A stretch of DNA of 64,000 bases from Avedoeria sp964651245 (GCA_964651245.1 CAZYVI010000009.1:1-64000); one strand, 5' to 3'. Shown: positions 52,836 through 61,922, counted from the stretch's first letter. Notes: a model not told the origin generated them from the letters alone. Numbers and translations: made by a program.

Positions 52836-53225
52836 GTGCAGCGCACCCTGCTCACCGGCAAGATCCACCGCGCCACCGTCACCGGCGCCGACCTGCACTA
52901 CATCGGCTCGATCTCGATCGACGCCGACCTGCTGGCCGCGGCCGGGATCGTGGCCCACGAGCGCGTCCAGGTCGTCGACGTCACGAACGGCAGCCGGCTC
53001 GAGACGTACGCCATCCCCGCGCCGGCCGGCAGCGGCACGATCCAGCTCAACGGCGCGGCCGCCCACCTCGTGGCGCGCGGCGACCTGGTGATCATCATGG
53101 CCTACGGCCTGTTCGACGCCGCCGAGGCCGCCGCCTGGCAGCCGCGCGTCGTCCACGTCGACCGCCACAACCGGGTCGTCGAGGTGGCGGCCGGCGTGGC
53201 CGGGGGCGTCTACGAGGCCTGCTGA
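52836..53225 (+). CDS. panD: Aspartate 1-decarboxylase
   Basis: The protein is 129 aa. TLLTGKIHRATVTGADLHYIGSISID contains the Gly24-Ser25 self-cleavage site that creates the pyruvoyl cofactor. VQVVDVTNGSRLETYAI and the NGAAAHLVARGDLVIIMAYG segment complete the family. It makes beta-alanine from aspartate. The start is GTG, five bases after the panC stop. With panB, panE and panC it provides the whole route from ketoisovalerate and aspartate to pantothenate. Confidence 0.96.
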   Translation: MQRTLLTGKIHRATVTGADLHYIGSISIDADLLAAAGIVAHERVQVVDVTNGSRLETYAIPAPAGSGTIQLNGAAAHLVARGDLVIIMAYGLFDAAEAAAWQPRVVHVDRHNRVVEVAAGVAGGVYEAC

Positions 53226-53226
53226 C

Positions 53227-53247
53227 GGCGCCGTCGGCGACGGCGCC
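53227..53247. terminator. Hairpin between panD and the convergent Cld-family gene
   Basis: GGCGCCGTC (53227-53235) pairs perfectly with GACGGCGCC (53239-53247) around a three-base loop. It lies between the two convergent stop codons and touches the stop of the minus-strand gene. No T-tract is present. Confidence 0.5.
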
Positions 53248-53984
53248 TACGGAGCCGAGGCGACGACGGCGTCCCGCTGCCAGACGGCGTGGCCGACGAA
53301 GAACGGCCCGAGCCGCTCCATGAACTGCGACGTCTGGCGCGTCCGGCGCATCTCCTCGACGACCTTGGACAGCGGGTGCAGGTCGCGGCCGGTCAGCGCG
53401 ACGACGAAGTCGTTGTCGTGGGCGTCGAGGCCGAAGCAGGCCAGCCGGACATCGTGGGCCAGGTCGGCGCGGCCGTAGGCCATGCCGATCGCCCCGTGCT
53501 CCTTGAGCATTTCGCGCTGCTCGCCCAGGGGCGCGGCGGCGAACGCGCCGGCGCGCCGCAGCGGGTACCACACCGCCCAGCGCTGCTCGGGGTTGAGGAC
53601 GGCGCGCCGCGGGCGGTGCAGCAGGACGTCGGCCAGGTCGGGCTCGTAGCCCAGGCTGTAGCTCCGACCGAACATCGTCAGCGCCGGTTTGTGCGCCAGG
53701 CGGGCGAAGGGCGCCGCGTTGAGGAAGGCGCGCAGCTCGGTGACGAAGAAGCCCGGGTCGGTGGCGAACGTCAAGAGCGCCACGCCGGACGGATCGGCGA
53801 CGTCGGCGTAGAGCACGGCGCCGAACGGCGCCGCCGCCAGGGACGGCACGAGCGCCGCGGGATCGGGGCAGCCGCCGAAGGCCTGGAGCTGCATGTAGAG
53901 CCGGGCGTCCAGCGTCTGGTGCGCGCCGTCGCGCAGCCCGCCCTTTTCGGCCACATCCGGCACCGCCAGCCCCGGCTCGCTCAT
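53247..53984 (-). CDS. Chlorite dismutase / coproheme decarboxylase family protein lacking the usual Tyr
   Basis: The protein is 245 aa. The C-terminal pattern HDNDFVVALTGRDLHPLSKVVEEMRRTRQTSQFMERLGPFFVG and the haem-side EMLKEHGAIGMAYG (His163 as probable proximal ligand) identify the Cld/ChdC superfamily. In coproheme decarboxylases a catalytic Tyr sits in a WYxLP element just before that helix. Here the equivalent stretch reads GAFAAAP, so the Tyr is replaced by Ala. It may still bind haem, but a ChdC role in the coproporphyrin route, suggested by the CpfC-type ferrochelatase in this window, is uncertain. AAGGAG lies about seven bases before the ATG at 53984. Confidence 0.8.
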   Translation of the reverse strand: MSEPGLAVPDVAEKGGLRDGAHQTLDARLYMQLQAFGGCPDPAALVPSLAAAPFGAVLYADVADPSGVALLTFATDPGFFVTELRAFLNAAPFARLAHKPALTMFGRSYSLGYEPDLADVLLHRPRRAVLNPEQRWAVWYPLRRAGAFAAAPLGEQREMLKEHGAIGMAYGRADLAHDVRLACFGLDAHDNDFVVALTGRDLHPLSKVVEEMRRTRQTSQFMERLGPFFVGHAVWQRDAVVASAP

Positions 53985-54095
53985 CGTCGCCGCTCCTTCG
54001 CCGACCCGTCGCGCCCCGCGCGCGCCGCCGGCGAAGTATACGCCGCCACCCCGTCGCCCACCCCTCGGCCGACGGACGCCGCCCCCCCCAACGCA

Positions 54096-54135
54096 CCGGG
54101 CGCCGGCCGTCGCAAGGTCGACGGCCGGCGCCCGG
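54096..54135 (-). terminator. 17-bp perfect hairpin after the double-vWA gene
   Basis: Positions 54096-54112 pair without mismatch with 54119-54135 around a six-base loop. This is the longest perfect stem of its kind in the window, 38 bases beyond the stop of the minus-strand vWA gene. No T-tract follows. Confidence 0.6.
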
Positions 54136-54172
54136 CTCGAGAGGGTCGCGGGCCCGCGGGGGCCCTAGATCG

Positions 54173-56212
54173 CTACGGGCACGGGATGATGCGGGCCACC
54201 TCGCGGTAGATCCGCTGCAGGTCGGCGGCGTTCGGCACCGGGTAGTACAGCGACGGGTCCGAGGCCACCTGCTGCAGCAGCGCGGCGTCGATCTCGGTGC
54301 CGAGGCCGACGGTGATCACCGTGATGCCGTTGGACTTGGCCGTGGCGGCCCAGGCCAGCACCGGCGCGGTGTCGCCGTTGGACTGCTCGCCGTCGGTGAC
54401 CAGGATGATCGAGCGCTTGTTGCCGGCGCGGTGCCGCTCGCTCATGAGCTCCTCGGTCGCCGCCCGCAAGCCGCTGTCGATGATCGTCCCCGACGCCGAC
54501 ATGGCCGGCAGGCCCTGCAGCGCCGCGGTCAGCGCCGCCTTGTCGCTGGTCAGCGTCGACGCCGTGAGGCTGGTGGCGTTGAAGCCGATCACGGCGGCCT
54601 GGTCGGTGTCCTTGAGCAGCTCGACGATCTCGCGCGCGGCGCCGATGGCCGCGTCGAGCTTCCTCGGCCCGCCCGGCTCGGTCGGGTCCTGCATGCTGAC
54701 CGACGTGTCCAGGACGAGCGCGACGTCGATCGTCTGTTCTTCGGGGATGCACTCGGGCCAGTTGCGGAACGTCACCGGCAGGTAGAGGTCGGCCGGGATG
54801 CGCGTCGCCGTCGCGGTGGGCGTGGGCGTGTCGGTGGCCGTCGGGACCGGCGTCGACGTGGGCGTGTCGGTGGGCGGCGGCGTCGGGGTGGCCGTCTGCG
54901 GAATCACCTCGACGACGACGCTCGGGAAGACCCCGCTGCCGGTCTGGCCCTGCGAGTCGGTCCACTCGACGTTCGTGCTGTCGCTGACCGGCCAGAAGCC
55001 GGGCTCCTGGGGCTCGACGCGGTATGTCAGCGTCTGCGGGAACGAGGTGGTGGGCAGCTGCCACTCGATGAGCTGGCCGGTGATCGTCGCCGTCGTCGGG
55101 TTCACCGACGCCGGGTCCAGGGTCATGTTGGCCGCGAGTTGGTCGGCGACCTTGAGCTGGGTCACCGCCACCGGGATCGGGGCGGCCAGCACCTGCTCGT
55201 AGAGGTCGGCGAAGTCCTTGATGTCGTTGCGCTCGAGGACGAACCGGGCCTGGGTGGCCATGTCGCGCTGGTTCTTGGCGGTGCGGTTGCGCCCGAACCC
55301 GACGGTGATCAGGTGGGTCGCCTTGTCGAGCGCCGAGCCGCGCATGTCGCGCTGGCAGAACTGGAAGTCGGACAGCAGGATGACGACGGATACCCGCTGG
55401 TCATCGCCGAGCTTCGCCCGGCTCTGGCTGCTGGCCAGCATGCGCGCCGCTTCCTGCAGCCCGGACTTGACGTTGGAGAGGTCCTCGCCGCGCATGCGGT
55501 TCGCACCGCCCACGGCGTCGGCGGGGTCGTTGCTGAGCGGAACCTTGGACTTGGCCGTGCCGGCGAACGATACGAAGCCAACCCGCAGGCGGTCGGACGC
55601 CATGTCGCGCTGGATCGCCGCCTGATCGAGCAGGTCGCGGACGAACTCCTTCTCCTCGCGCAGCAGATCCTCGCTCCCGCCGGCCTCGAGCGGCTCGAAC
55701 TCCTCGCCGCCGATCGGGGTGGGCGTGCCGCGGTTGCGCCGCGGCGTGCGCGTGGCCGTCGGCGGCGCGGCGTTGTTCTCGACGGCGGAGCAGAACGCAG
55801 GCTCGTTGCCGGCGATCGGGCCCGGCCCTTCCGGCGTCGCCCGCGGGTCGGGCGTCGCGCCCGGGTCGCGCGTCGGCGTCCGCAGCTCGCCGCCCGGCGC
55901 CACGCCGCCGCGCGCCCGGGTCATCGAGTACGATTCGTCGGCGACGATCACGAGGTCGACCGGCAGCCCGCTGGCGCCACAGGTGAGGCTGACGATGAGC
56001 GAGGCATCGACCGACCCGCCGAGGGCGACCGTCTCGGGGTTGATGTGCTTCTGCAGATCGGCGATGCAGCCGCTGGGCGTCTGCGACGACGGCTTGGCGC
56101 TCGAGGTGCGATCCGCGATCCCGAACTCGACCGTGCCGACGAGCGCCAGCGCCAGGGCGGCGACCGCCACCGCCGCGCGCTTCGAGCGAAGCCTTGGGCC
56201 GAAACCCATCAT
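54173..56212 (-). CDS. Secreted double-vWA protein with Leu-Pro motif between the domains
   Basis: The protein is 679 aa with a signal peptide or anchor (about 10-34). Cys49 and Cys78 precede the first vWA domain, whose metal site is DESYS (Asp92, Ser94, Ser96). A Pro/Thr-rich insertion of about 85 residues splits it, then LLSDFQFC continues the fold. A beta domain (FPQTLTYRVEP...VEWTD) and a Thr/Pro linker lead to LYLPVTFRNWPEC and a second vWA domain (DTSVS, about 505). The chain ends ARIIPCP. The Cys before the last vWA domain and the terminal Cys probably pair. It is paralogous to the proteins at 26826 and 11248. The start is one of two adjacent ATG codons eight bases after GGGAGG. It is likely a surface adhesion or complex-forming protein. 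Confidence 0.87.
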   Translation of the reverse strand: MMGFGPRLRSKRAAVAVAALALALVGTVEFGIADRTSSAKPSSQTPSGCIADLQKHINPETVALGGSVDASLIVSLTCGASGLPVDLVIVADESYSMTRARGGVAPGGELRTPTRDPGATPDPRATPEGPGPIAGNEPAFCSAVENNAAPPTATRTPRRNRGTPTPIGGEEFEPLEAGGSEDLLREEKEFVRDLLDQAAIQRDMASDRLRVGFVSFAGTAKSKVPLSNDPADAVGGANRMRGEDLSNVKSGLQEAARMLASSQSRAKLGDDQRVSVVILLSDFQFCQRDMRGSALDKATHLITVGFGRNRTAKNQRDMATQARFVLERNDIKDFADLYEQVLAAPIPVAVTQLKVADQLAANMTLDPASVNPTTATITGQLIEWQLPTTSFPQTLTYRVEPQEPGFWPVSDSTNVEWTDSQGQTGSGVFPSVVVEVIPQTATPTPPPTDTPTSTPVPTATDTPTPTATATRIPADLYLPVTFRNWPECIPEEQTIDVALVLDTSVSMQDPTEPGGPRKLDAAIGAAREIVELLKDTDQAAVIGFNATSLTASTLTSDKAALTAALQGLPAMSASGTIIDSGLRAATEELMSERHRAGNKRSIILVTDGEQSNGDTAPVLAWAATAKSNGITVITVGLGTEIDAALLQQVASDPSLYYPVPNAADLQRIYREVARIIPCP

Positions 56213-56522
56213 GTCCACCACCTCCCGGAATCATCGCGCCGACCGCGGACCAGCGGATGGGACGCCACCAGGCCACTCCCGCCCACGCACCGTGTCGACT
56301 GGCTCGGATGAGGGCGCAGCGTCGAGCGACGCCGAAATGATCCCCCCGGTACAAGAAGACATGGCCGCCCGCCGTGGGGTAGCCCATCGCGGCGCACCGG
56401 GTTGAAATTTACGGTTCGTTCACACATTCTGTGCACGATGTGCACCACTCGGCGTAACCCCGACCCATGACGGCCGCACGATGTCGGCTCGAACGGCGCA
56501 CGAGCCCCGGAAGGAGCCCGCG
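56213..56522. promoter_or_regulatory. Divergent promoter region between the vWA and heparinase-like genes
   Basis: This 310-base region has a short AT-richer stretch at 56402-56430. TTGAAA (56402-56407) with CATTCT 17 bases later is a weak rightward promoter for the heparinase-like gene. Two GTGCAC words (56431-56436 and 56440-56445) follow at once and could be an operator. No gene is seen. Confidence 0.35.
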
Positions 56523-59231
56523 ATGGACGGACGCGCGCACGGCACCGGCGTGACCCGACGGTGGCACGGCCTCGCGGCGGCCGTCGTGCTGCAGGCGGCC
56601 GCGGGCGCCGGCGCCGTCGCCGCGCCGGCGGGTGACGCGCTGCAGCGGGCATTGGTGAACCTGCAGGCAGACCCGCGGCCGACGGTCTTCGCGGGCCACC
56701 CCCGCCTCATCGTGGGCGGCTACCGCGGCGTGCCCGTAGCCGAGCTGCGCGCGGCCTGCGCCCGGCCCGAGCTGCGCGGGCAGTGCGACGCCCTCGGCGG
56801 CCGCCACGTCCTCGACGACGCGATGCGCTACCTGGTGGCCGGCGACCGCGCCGCGGCCGATCGGGTGGCGGCGCAGCTGCGCGGTCTCACGGCCTGCCGC
56901 GACGGCGACGTCGGCAGCGAGCACAGCCCGTGGGGCGGCCTGGCGCTGGCTTTCGACTGGGTCTGGGACGCCCTGCCCGACGTCGAGCGCCGCCGGCTCG
57001 ACGCGCTCTGGCCGAGCTGCGCCGCGGCGCTGGCCCGCCAGCTCGACGGCAACGGACCCCACCTCTGGCACGGCTACACCTCGCTGGCTGCCTCCGAGGC
57101 GCTCGTGGCGCTGGCCATCGACGACCCGGCCGGGCGCGCCGCGGCGCTGCCCAAGGCGGTCGAGCACTTCCGGCAGCGCGCCCTCGAGGCCTACGCCGTC
57201 GTCGGCGGCGCCTGGCCCGAGGGCTACAACTATCTGCGCAGCCACTTCTTCTCGGCCGATCCGCCCAGCCAGTACGTGATGGACGCGCTGCGGGCCTGGG
57301 ACTCGGCGATCGAGCGGGACACGACGGAGCACGCCAGCCTGTTCGGCACGATCGCCGCCGACGAGGGCGACTGGCTGCGCGGCCTCGGCCACCACATCCT
57401 CTACGGCACCCTCGACGGCTACGGCCCGGGCGGCAAGCGGACGCTGCTGCGCGGCGGCGACATGCCGACCGGCCAGGCCTGGCCCAACAAGCAGGTCCGC
57501 CCCTTCGTCGACAGCATTGCCCGCGTCACCGGCGACGGCCACCTGGCCAAGTGGGGCCGCGACCTCGAGGCCGACTGGCCGTTCGTCGGCGGCGACGGCA
57601 CCTACCACCCGATCCACCGCTACAGCCTGCCCTACAACCTGCCGCTCGACGTGCCCTCGCGCGCACCCGACGAGCCGTCCGGCGCGGCCGGCGACGAGGC
57701 GGCGGGCGGGGCGCTGCCACTCGGCCGAATCTGGGGCCGCACCGACCTCGGCTACGTCCTCGCCCGCTCGGCCTGGGGACCGGGTGAGACGACGCTGGGC
57801 TACCGCGCCGGCGCGTGGTTCACCGGCCACCAGCACATGGACCAGGGCCACCTCGACCTCTGGCGCAAGGGGCCGCTGGCCGTCGACGCCGGGGTCTACG
57901 CCAACTGGGGGTCGATGCACCGCGAGGCCTACTACGCCCGCACGGTGGCCCACAACACGCTGCTCATCCCGCGCCCCGGCGAGCGCTTCGACCAGCACCC
58001 GGCGCTGGGCGGCACGAACGTCAACGACGGCGGCCAGCGCATCCACACCTTCGCCCGCGGCGGCTGCCCGCAGTGCATGCAGAGCGTCGCCGAGTGGCGC
58101 GCCCACGTCGGCGCCGGCCTCCACTTCGAGGCGGGCCGGATCGACGCCTTCGCCGACGCGCCCGGCCACACCGTCGTCGCCAGCGACCTCACCGCCGCCT
58201 ACAACAGCGCCGACTACTCCACGCCCGGCAACGCCGCCAAGGTCGCCGTCGTCCACCGCGACGTCGTCTTCCTCCGCCCCGACCTCGTCGTCGTCACCGA
58301 CCGCGTCCGGACGATGGGCGGCACCGGCGCGCCGCGCTTCACGCTCCACCTCCCGGGCCGCCCCGACCTCGATGGGGCCGTCGTCGACGCCGGATCGGCC
58401 GACGACGGCCGCGTCCACACCGACACGCCCCGATTCACGTTCGACAACGGCACCGGTGGCCGCCTGGCCTTCGCCGCCCTGGCACCCGCCGACGCGCGGC
58501 TGACGGCGATCGGCGGCCCCGGCCACCGCTACTGGGTCGATGGCGCGAACCGCGACGGCGGCGCGGCCGGCCACGAGGGCGCGCCGGCCGAGCCGGGCGC
58601 GTGGCGCATCGAGTCGGCCCCCCGCGACGACGCCCCGACGCCGCCCGACGCCGGGCCGCGCGACCACGTCCTGGTCCACGCCCTCACCGTCACCGACACC
58701 GGCCGCACCGCCTGGCCCGCGACGCTTGTGGCCGCCACCGGCGACCGCGCCGGCCCCGGCCCCGCCCACGCGATCGTCGTGCGCGCGCCGACCCGGACCC
58801 GCGTCCTCGTCCAGAGCGCCGCGGTGCTGGGCGACCGCATTCAGTTCGCGACCGTCGCGCTCGGCCCGGGCGCCTTCGGCGGCGCCGAGGTGCTGGCGAT
58901 GCACCTCGTGCCGAACGCCGACTACACCGTCAGCGGCGCCTCGCCCCAATTCACGCTGCGCCGGGTGCGGACCGACGCCGAGGGCGTCCTCCACGTCGGC
59001 GGCGCCGGCGACGCGCTCGTGAACAGCGGCGGCACCGTCCACGTCGCCCGCTGCCCCGCCCCCATCGACGCCGGCGCCGTCTGGCGCCTCGCCTGCGGCG
59101 GCTCCGACGTGCCGGCCACGCCGGCGACGGCGACGGCCGGGCCGACCGCTGCGGCGACGTCGACGCCGGCGCACGCGACACCGCCGCCGGCGGGCGGGCG
59201 GGTGTGGTTGCCGTGGGGAGGGCGGCGGTGA
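56523..59231 (+). CDS. Secreted heparinase II/III-like polysaccharide lyase
   Basis: The protein is 902 aa with a signal peptide (about 1-35, ending AVAAPAG). An alpha-toroid-like helical region spans about residues 60-400 (LALAFDWVWDALPDVERRRLDALW and GGAWPEGYNYLRSHFF). Then comes the heparinase II/III beta-sheet domain with GHQHMDQGHLDLWRKGPLAVDAGVY, the His/Asp motif of the family, followed by ARTVAHNTLLI. The rest is beta-sandwich. A Thr/Pro/Ala-rich tail ends GGRVWLPWGGRR, the exported-protein terminus. Such enzymes cleave uronic-acid-containing polysaccharides. AAGGAG precedes the ATG at 56523. It is divergent from the double-vWA gene. The substrate is unknown. Confidence 0.87.
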   Translation: MDGRAHGTGVTRRWHGLAAAVVLQAAAGAGAVAAPAGDALQRALVNLQADPRPTVFAGHPRLIVGGYRGVPVAELRAACARPELRGQCDALGGRHVLDDAMRYLVAGDRAAADRVAAQLRGLTACRDGDVGSEHSPWGGLALAFDWVWDALPDVERRRLDALWPSCAAALARQLDGNGPHLWHGYTSLAASEALVALAIDDPAGRAAALPKAVEHFRQRALEAYAVVGGAWPEGYNYLRSHFFSADPPSQYVMDALRAWDSAIERDTTEHASLFGTIAADEGDWLRGLGHHILYGTLDGYGPGGKRTLLRGGDMPTGQAWPNKQVRPFVDSIARVTGDGHLAKWGRDLEADWPFVGGDGTYHPIHRYSLPYNLPLDVPSRAPDEPSGAAGDEAAGGALPLGRIWGRTDLGYVLARSAWGPGETTLGYRAGAWFTGHQHMDQGHLDLWRKGPLAVDAGVYANWGSMHREAYYARTVAHNTLLIPRPGERFDQHPALGGTNVNDGGQRIHTFARGGCPQCMQSVAEWRAHVGAGLHFEAGRIDAFADAPGHTVVASDLTAAYNSADYSTPGNAAKVAVVHRDVVFLRPDLVVVTDRVRTMGGTGAPRFTLHLPGRPDLDGAVVDAGSADDGRVHTDTPRFTFDNGTGGRLAFAALAPADARLTAIGGPGHRYWVDGANRDGGAAGHEGAPAEPGAWRIESAPRDDAPTPPDAGPRDHVLVHALTVTDTGRTAWPATLVAATGDRAGPGPAHAIVVRAPTRTRVLVQSAAVLGDRIQFATVALGPGAFGGAEVLAMHLVPNADYTVSGASPQFTLRRVRTDAEGVLHVGGAGDALVNSGGTVHVARCPAPIDAGAVWRLACGGSDVPATPATATAGPTAAATSTPAHATPPPAGGRVWLPWGGRR

Positions 59232-59242
59232 CGATGTGGAGC

Positions 59243-59405
59243 GGGCGCCCACAAGGGGCGCCCCGCAGGCGACAAACTGGCGGTCACCGCATGGTCCGAT
59301 TCCCGCCCCGCCCGGCCGTGAACGGCCGGGCGATCGGACGGCAGCGCGATACGCCGCTTGCAGCCGCTAACTTGTCGCCTTTGGGGCAGCCACAGGGCGT
59401 GCCCC
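59243..59405. repeat. Nested inverted-repeat element, MITE-like
   Basis: The outer arms, about 39 bases each (59243-59281 and 59366-59405), are imperfect inverted copies; both contain GGCGACAA/TTGTCGCC and a GGGGC-rich end. Inside, TCCGAT pairs with ATCGGA, and an 11-base perfect hairpin (CGCCCGGCCGT with ACGGCCGGGCG, about 59308-59331) forms the centre. It occupies most of the convergent gap between the heparinase-like and MFS genes. There is no coding capacity. Confidence 0.5.
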
Positions 59406-59437
59406 AACGCGTCGACGCCGTCGCTGCCGTAATGCCG

Positions 59438-60550
59438 TCACCGCCCCCGCCGCAGCGCCAACCGCGCCGCCAACAACGCCCCCGCCCCGCCCGCCGCCAT
59501 CGCCGGCCCGGCCGCCGGCGGCAGGCCGAGCCACAGCGGCAACCCACCCGCCGCGATCGCCCCGCCCAGGACCAGCCCGGACGCCAGCGCCGGCCGCCCC
59601 GGCAGCCGTTCGGCCACCGCCAGCCACATCGCCGGCGTGGCCGACTGCAGCAGCGCGACGCCCGGCAGCAGCAGCCACAGCCGCCCGCCCGCCACCCCGA
59701 GCAGCGCCGCCGCCACCGCCAGCGCCCCGATCGACCACCGCCGGTGCCCGACGGCATCGCTGGCCAGCCCGCCCGCCACCTTGCCGATCGCCGCCGCCGC
59801 CGCCAAGGCCAGCAGGGCCGAGTGCTGCCCAGCCCAGACGAACTGCAGCGCCGTCCAGGCAGCTGACCGCAGCGCGATCGCCAGCAGCAGCGCCGCCATG
59901 ACGAGGTCGTGCAGCTCGAGCGCGTGGGCGGCGGCGCCGCCGGTGGGCGTGGTGGCCGCGCCCGGCGCCGCGCGATACCCTTCGCGGTCGCCCGGCAGCG
60001 CGGCGACGCCCGCGCCCAGCAGCGCGAACGCCGCCAGCCACGGCCCGCCCGCCGTCCAGCCGCCCGCCGCCAGCGCCCCGCCCGCCGCCAACCCGACGAC
60101 GCCCGGCGCCGCGAACACCCCCGCCCGCGCCGCCCGCCCGCCGGCCGCCGCCAGCGTCAGCGCCCCGCCGCCCACATGGAACAGCGACGACCCGACGCCC
60201 GCCAACCCCACCGCCCAACCGACGTCGACGCCCCGCACCACGACCGCCGCCGCCCCGCACGCCAGCCCGACGAGCACCGCCCCCTTCGGCCGCCCCACCC
60301 GGTCGACCGCCGCGCCGACGAACGGCTGCGTGGCGAACGCCAGGCCGTTGTAGAGCAGCACCAGCCCCACCGCCCACCCGACGTCGCCGGACGCCGCGAC
60401 CGTCCCGAGCAGCAGCCCGGCCGCGCCGTCCGACACCGCATGCGTGAGGCCGAGCAGCGGCGCGACGACGCCCGCGACGCCGACGCGGGACGCGGCGCGC
60501 GGCCCGGCGAGCGGGCGATGGCGGGCGAGCGGGGGTGTGGCGATGGTCAT
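59438..60550 (-). CDS. MFS-type permease
   Basis: The protein is 370 aa, almost entirely hydrophobic, with ten to twelve membrane segments. The first loop carries QPFVGAAVDRVGRPKGAVLVG, the conserved D-R-x-G-R/K element of the major facilitator superfamily. The middle loop (about 205-230) is hydrophilic and contains the HALELHD stretch before segment 7. It is shorter than the family's usual 400 residues. It probably exports or imports a small molecule; the substrate is unknown. GGGAGG precedes the ATG at 60550. The following minus-strand membrane-protein gene lies about 40 bases upstream and may share a transcript. Confidence 0.8.
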   Translation of the reverse strand: MTIATPPLARHRPLAGPRAASRVGVAGVVAPLLGLTHAVSDGAAGLLLGTVAASGDVGWAVGLVLLYNGLAFATQPFVGAAVDRVGRPKGAVLVGLACGAAAVVVRGVDVGWAVGLAGVGSSLFHVGGGALTLAAAGGRAARAGVFAAPGVVGLAAGGALAAGGWTAGGPWLAAFALLGAGVAALPGDREGYRAAPGAATTPTGGAAAHALELHDLVMAALLLAIALRSAAWTALQFVWAGQHSALLALAAAAAIGKVAGGLASDAVGHRRWSIGALAVAAALLGVAGGRLWLLLPGVALLQSATPAMWLAVAERLPGRPALASGLVLGGAIAAGGLPLWLGLPPAAGPAMAAGGAGALLAARLALRRGR

Positions 60551-60590
60551 CGCGATGCCTCCCGGCACGTCGTCGACGGCAGATCCGAGC

Positions 60591-61136
60591 TTACAGCGGT
60601 GGCGTGAACGGTCGCTGCATGACAAGCAACAGTCCCACGGCCAGCAGCACGTAGCTCACCGCATTCACCGCCGCCGAGTGCCCCAGCGACCGCCACGGCC
60701 GCCCGTCACGCCGCACGACGTACAGAACGACGGCCTCGATGAGCGTTGTCATGAGCCAGAGGAAGGCGAACGCGGCGAACCAGTCGACGAGGGCTCCAGA
60801 ATCCGAGAGGCGTTCGACGTACTCGTGCCTTGGCAGGCCGCGGACGGCGCCCAGCCACAGGCCGAGGCGGTCCATCAGCGCCCAGGCGTTGCGCGGCACC
60901 AGTCCCAGTCCGACCATGGTCGAGGCCACGTTCATCGCGACGGCGGAGATCCAGATCTCGCGCCACCGCGATGCCCGGTTCAGCAAGCGCAACACGAGGC
61001 CCTCGCCGGCAACGATGGCGAGCGAGAGGTAGACGGTAGCGGTGAAGCCCCAGCTGAACGCCTTGGTTACGAGCGGAACGGCCATATCCAGCAGCACGGC
61101 CCCCGGCAGCCACAAGCCCATCAGGCGCACGAACAT
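60591..61136 (-). CDS. Small polytopic membrane protein, function unknown
   Basis: The protein is about 181 aa with four or five hydrophobic segments: LWLPGAVLLDMAVPLV, FTATVYLSLAIVAGEGLVL, IWISAVAMNVASTMVGLGLV, a segment around FAAFAFLWLMTTLIEAVVLYVV, and AVNAVSYVLLAVGLLLVM. Loops are short and basic. No signal peptide or known motif is seen. The ATG at 61136 has GAGG nine bases upstream; an ATG three codons earlier would abut it. It is transcribed with the MFS gene and divergent from the methyltransferase gene. I do not recognise the family. Confidence 0.65.
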   Translation of the reverse strand: MFVRLMGLWLPGAVLLDMAVPLVTKAFSWGFTATVYLSLAIVAGEGLVLRLLNRASRWREIWISAVAMNVASTMVGLGLVPRNAWALMDRLGLWLGAVRGLPRHEYVERLSDSGALVDWFAAFAFLWLMTTLIEAVVLYVVRRDGRPWRSLGHSAAVNAVSYVLLAVGLLLVMQRPFTPPL

Positions 61137-61304
61137 CGCAGGCATCCTCGGTGCACGATCGCGACGACAACGCGACGGCGGCCCGTTGCACAGGATGTGC
61201 CATGATGGCGCTTGGGGCAATGGACACGTGCGGTACGGGTCGCCCACCGGGTCCGGTCGAGGGCGCCGGCGCCGAGACCCACCCCCTTCACGGAGGACCG
61301 ACCG

Positions 61305-61922
61305 ATGACGCGATCCGCGCCGCGATGGCGAACGCTGCCGGCTGCCGGCTACTACGACGACCCGGCCTTCGTGGAGCGCTACGTGAGCATGGTGCACGCC
61401 GATGAGGGCCGGCCCTTGATCGACGTGTTGCGACGCCATCTACCGGACGGCGCCGCGGCCCTCGAGCTGGGCATGGGACCCGGTCACGATCTGCGGCTGC
61501 TGGGCCAGCACTACCGCGTGACGGGCTCGGACGTCGCGGTGGCATTCCTCGAGCGTTACCGGCAGGCGGATCCCGAGGCCGACCTGCTGCAGCTGGACGC
61601 CGCCGCGCCGGAAAGCAATCGACGCTGGGACGCCGTCTACTCGAACAAGGTCCTGCACCATCTGCCGCGGTCGGTGCTTCGCGAGGCGCTGCGGCGCCAG
61701 GCCGCATTGCTGCGGGCCGGCGGCCTGCTGTTGCACAGCTTCTGGGTCGGCGAGGGGGACAACGAGAAGATCTTCGAGGGCATGCAGTTCACGTACTACG
61801 ACGAGGCGGCGCTGCGCCGCGAGGTCGAGTCGGCCTTTGACATCCTGGCGCTGGAGCGCCACGGGGCGATGGAGCCCGACGACTCGCTGATCCTGCTGTG
61901 CCGCCCTCGCGCACGTCGCTAG
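61305..61922 (+). CDS. Class I SAM-dependent methyltransferase
   Basis: The protein is 205 aa. Motif I is ALELGMGPGHDLRLL (about residue 53). It is followed by VTGSDVAVAFLERYRQ (acidic residue after strand 2), LLQLDAAAP, and WDAVYSNKVLHHLPRSVLREALRRQAALLRAGGLLLHSFW, the classic small-molecule methyltransferase pattern. The acceptor substrate is unknown. GGAGG lies 11 bases before the ATG at 61305; the frame extends further upstream without similarity. Its TAG stop overlaps the TAG stop of the convergent SRPBCC gene inside one CTAG. Confidence 0.85.
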   Translation: MTRSAPRWRTLPAAGYYDDPAFVERYVSMVHADEGRPLIDVLRRHLPDGAAALELGMGPGHDLRLLGQHYRVTGSDVAVAFLERYRQADPEADLLQLDAAAPESNRRWDAVYSNKVLHHLPRSVLREALRRQAALLRAGGLLLHSFWVGEGDNEKIFEGMQFTYYDEAALRREVESAFDILALERHGAMEPDDSLILLCRPRARR

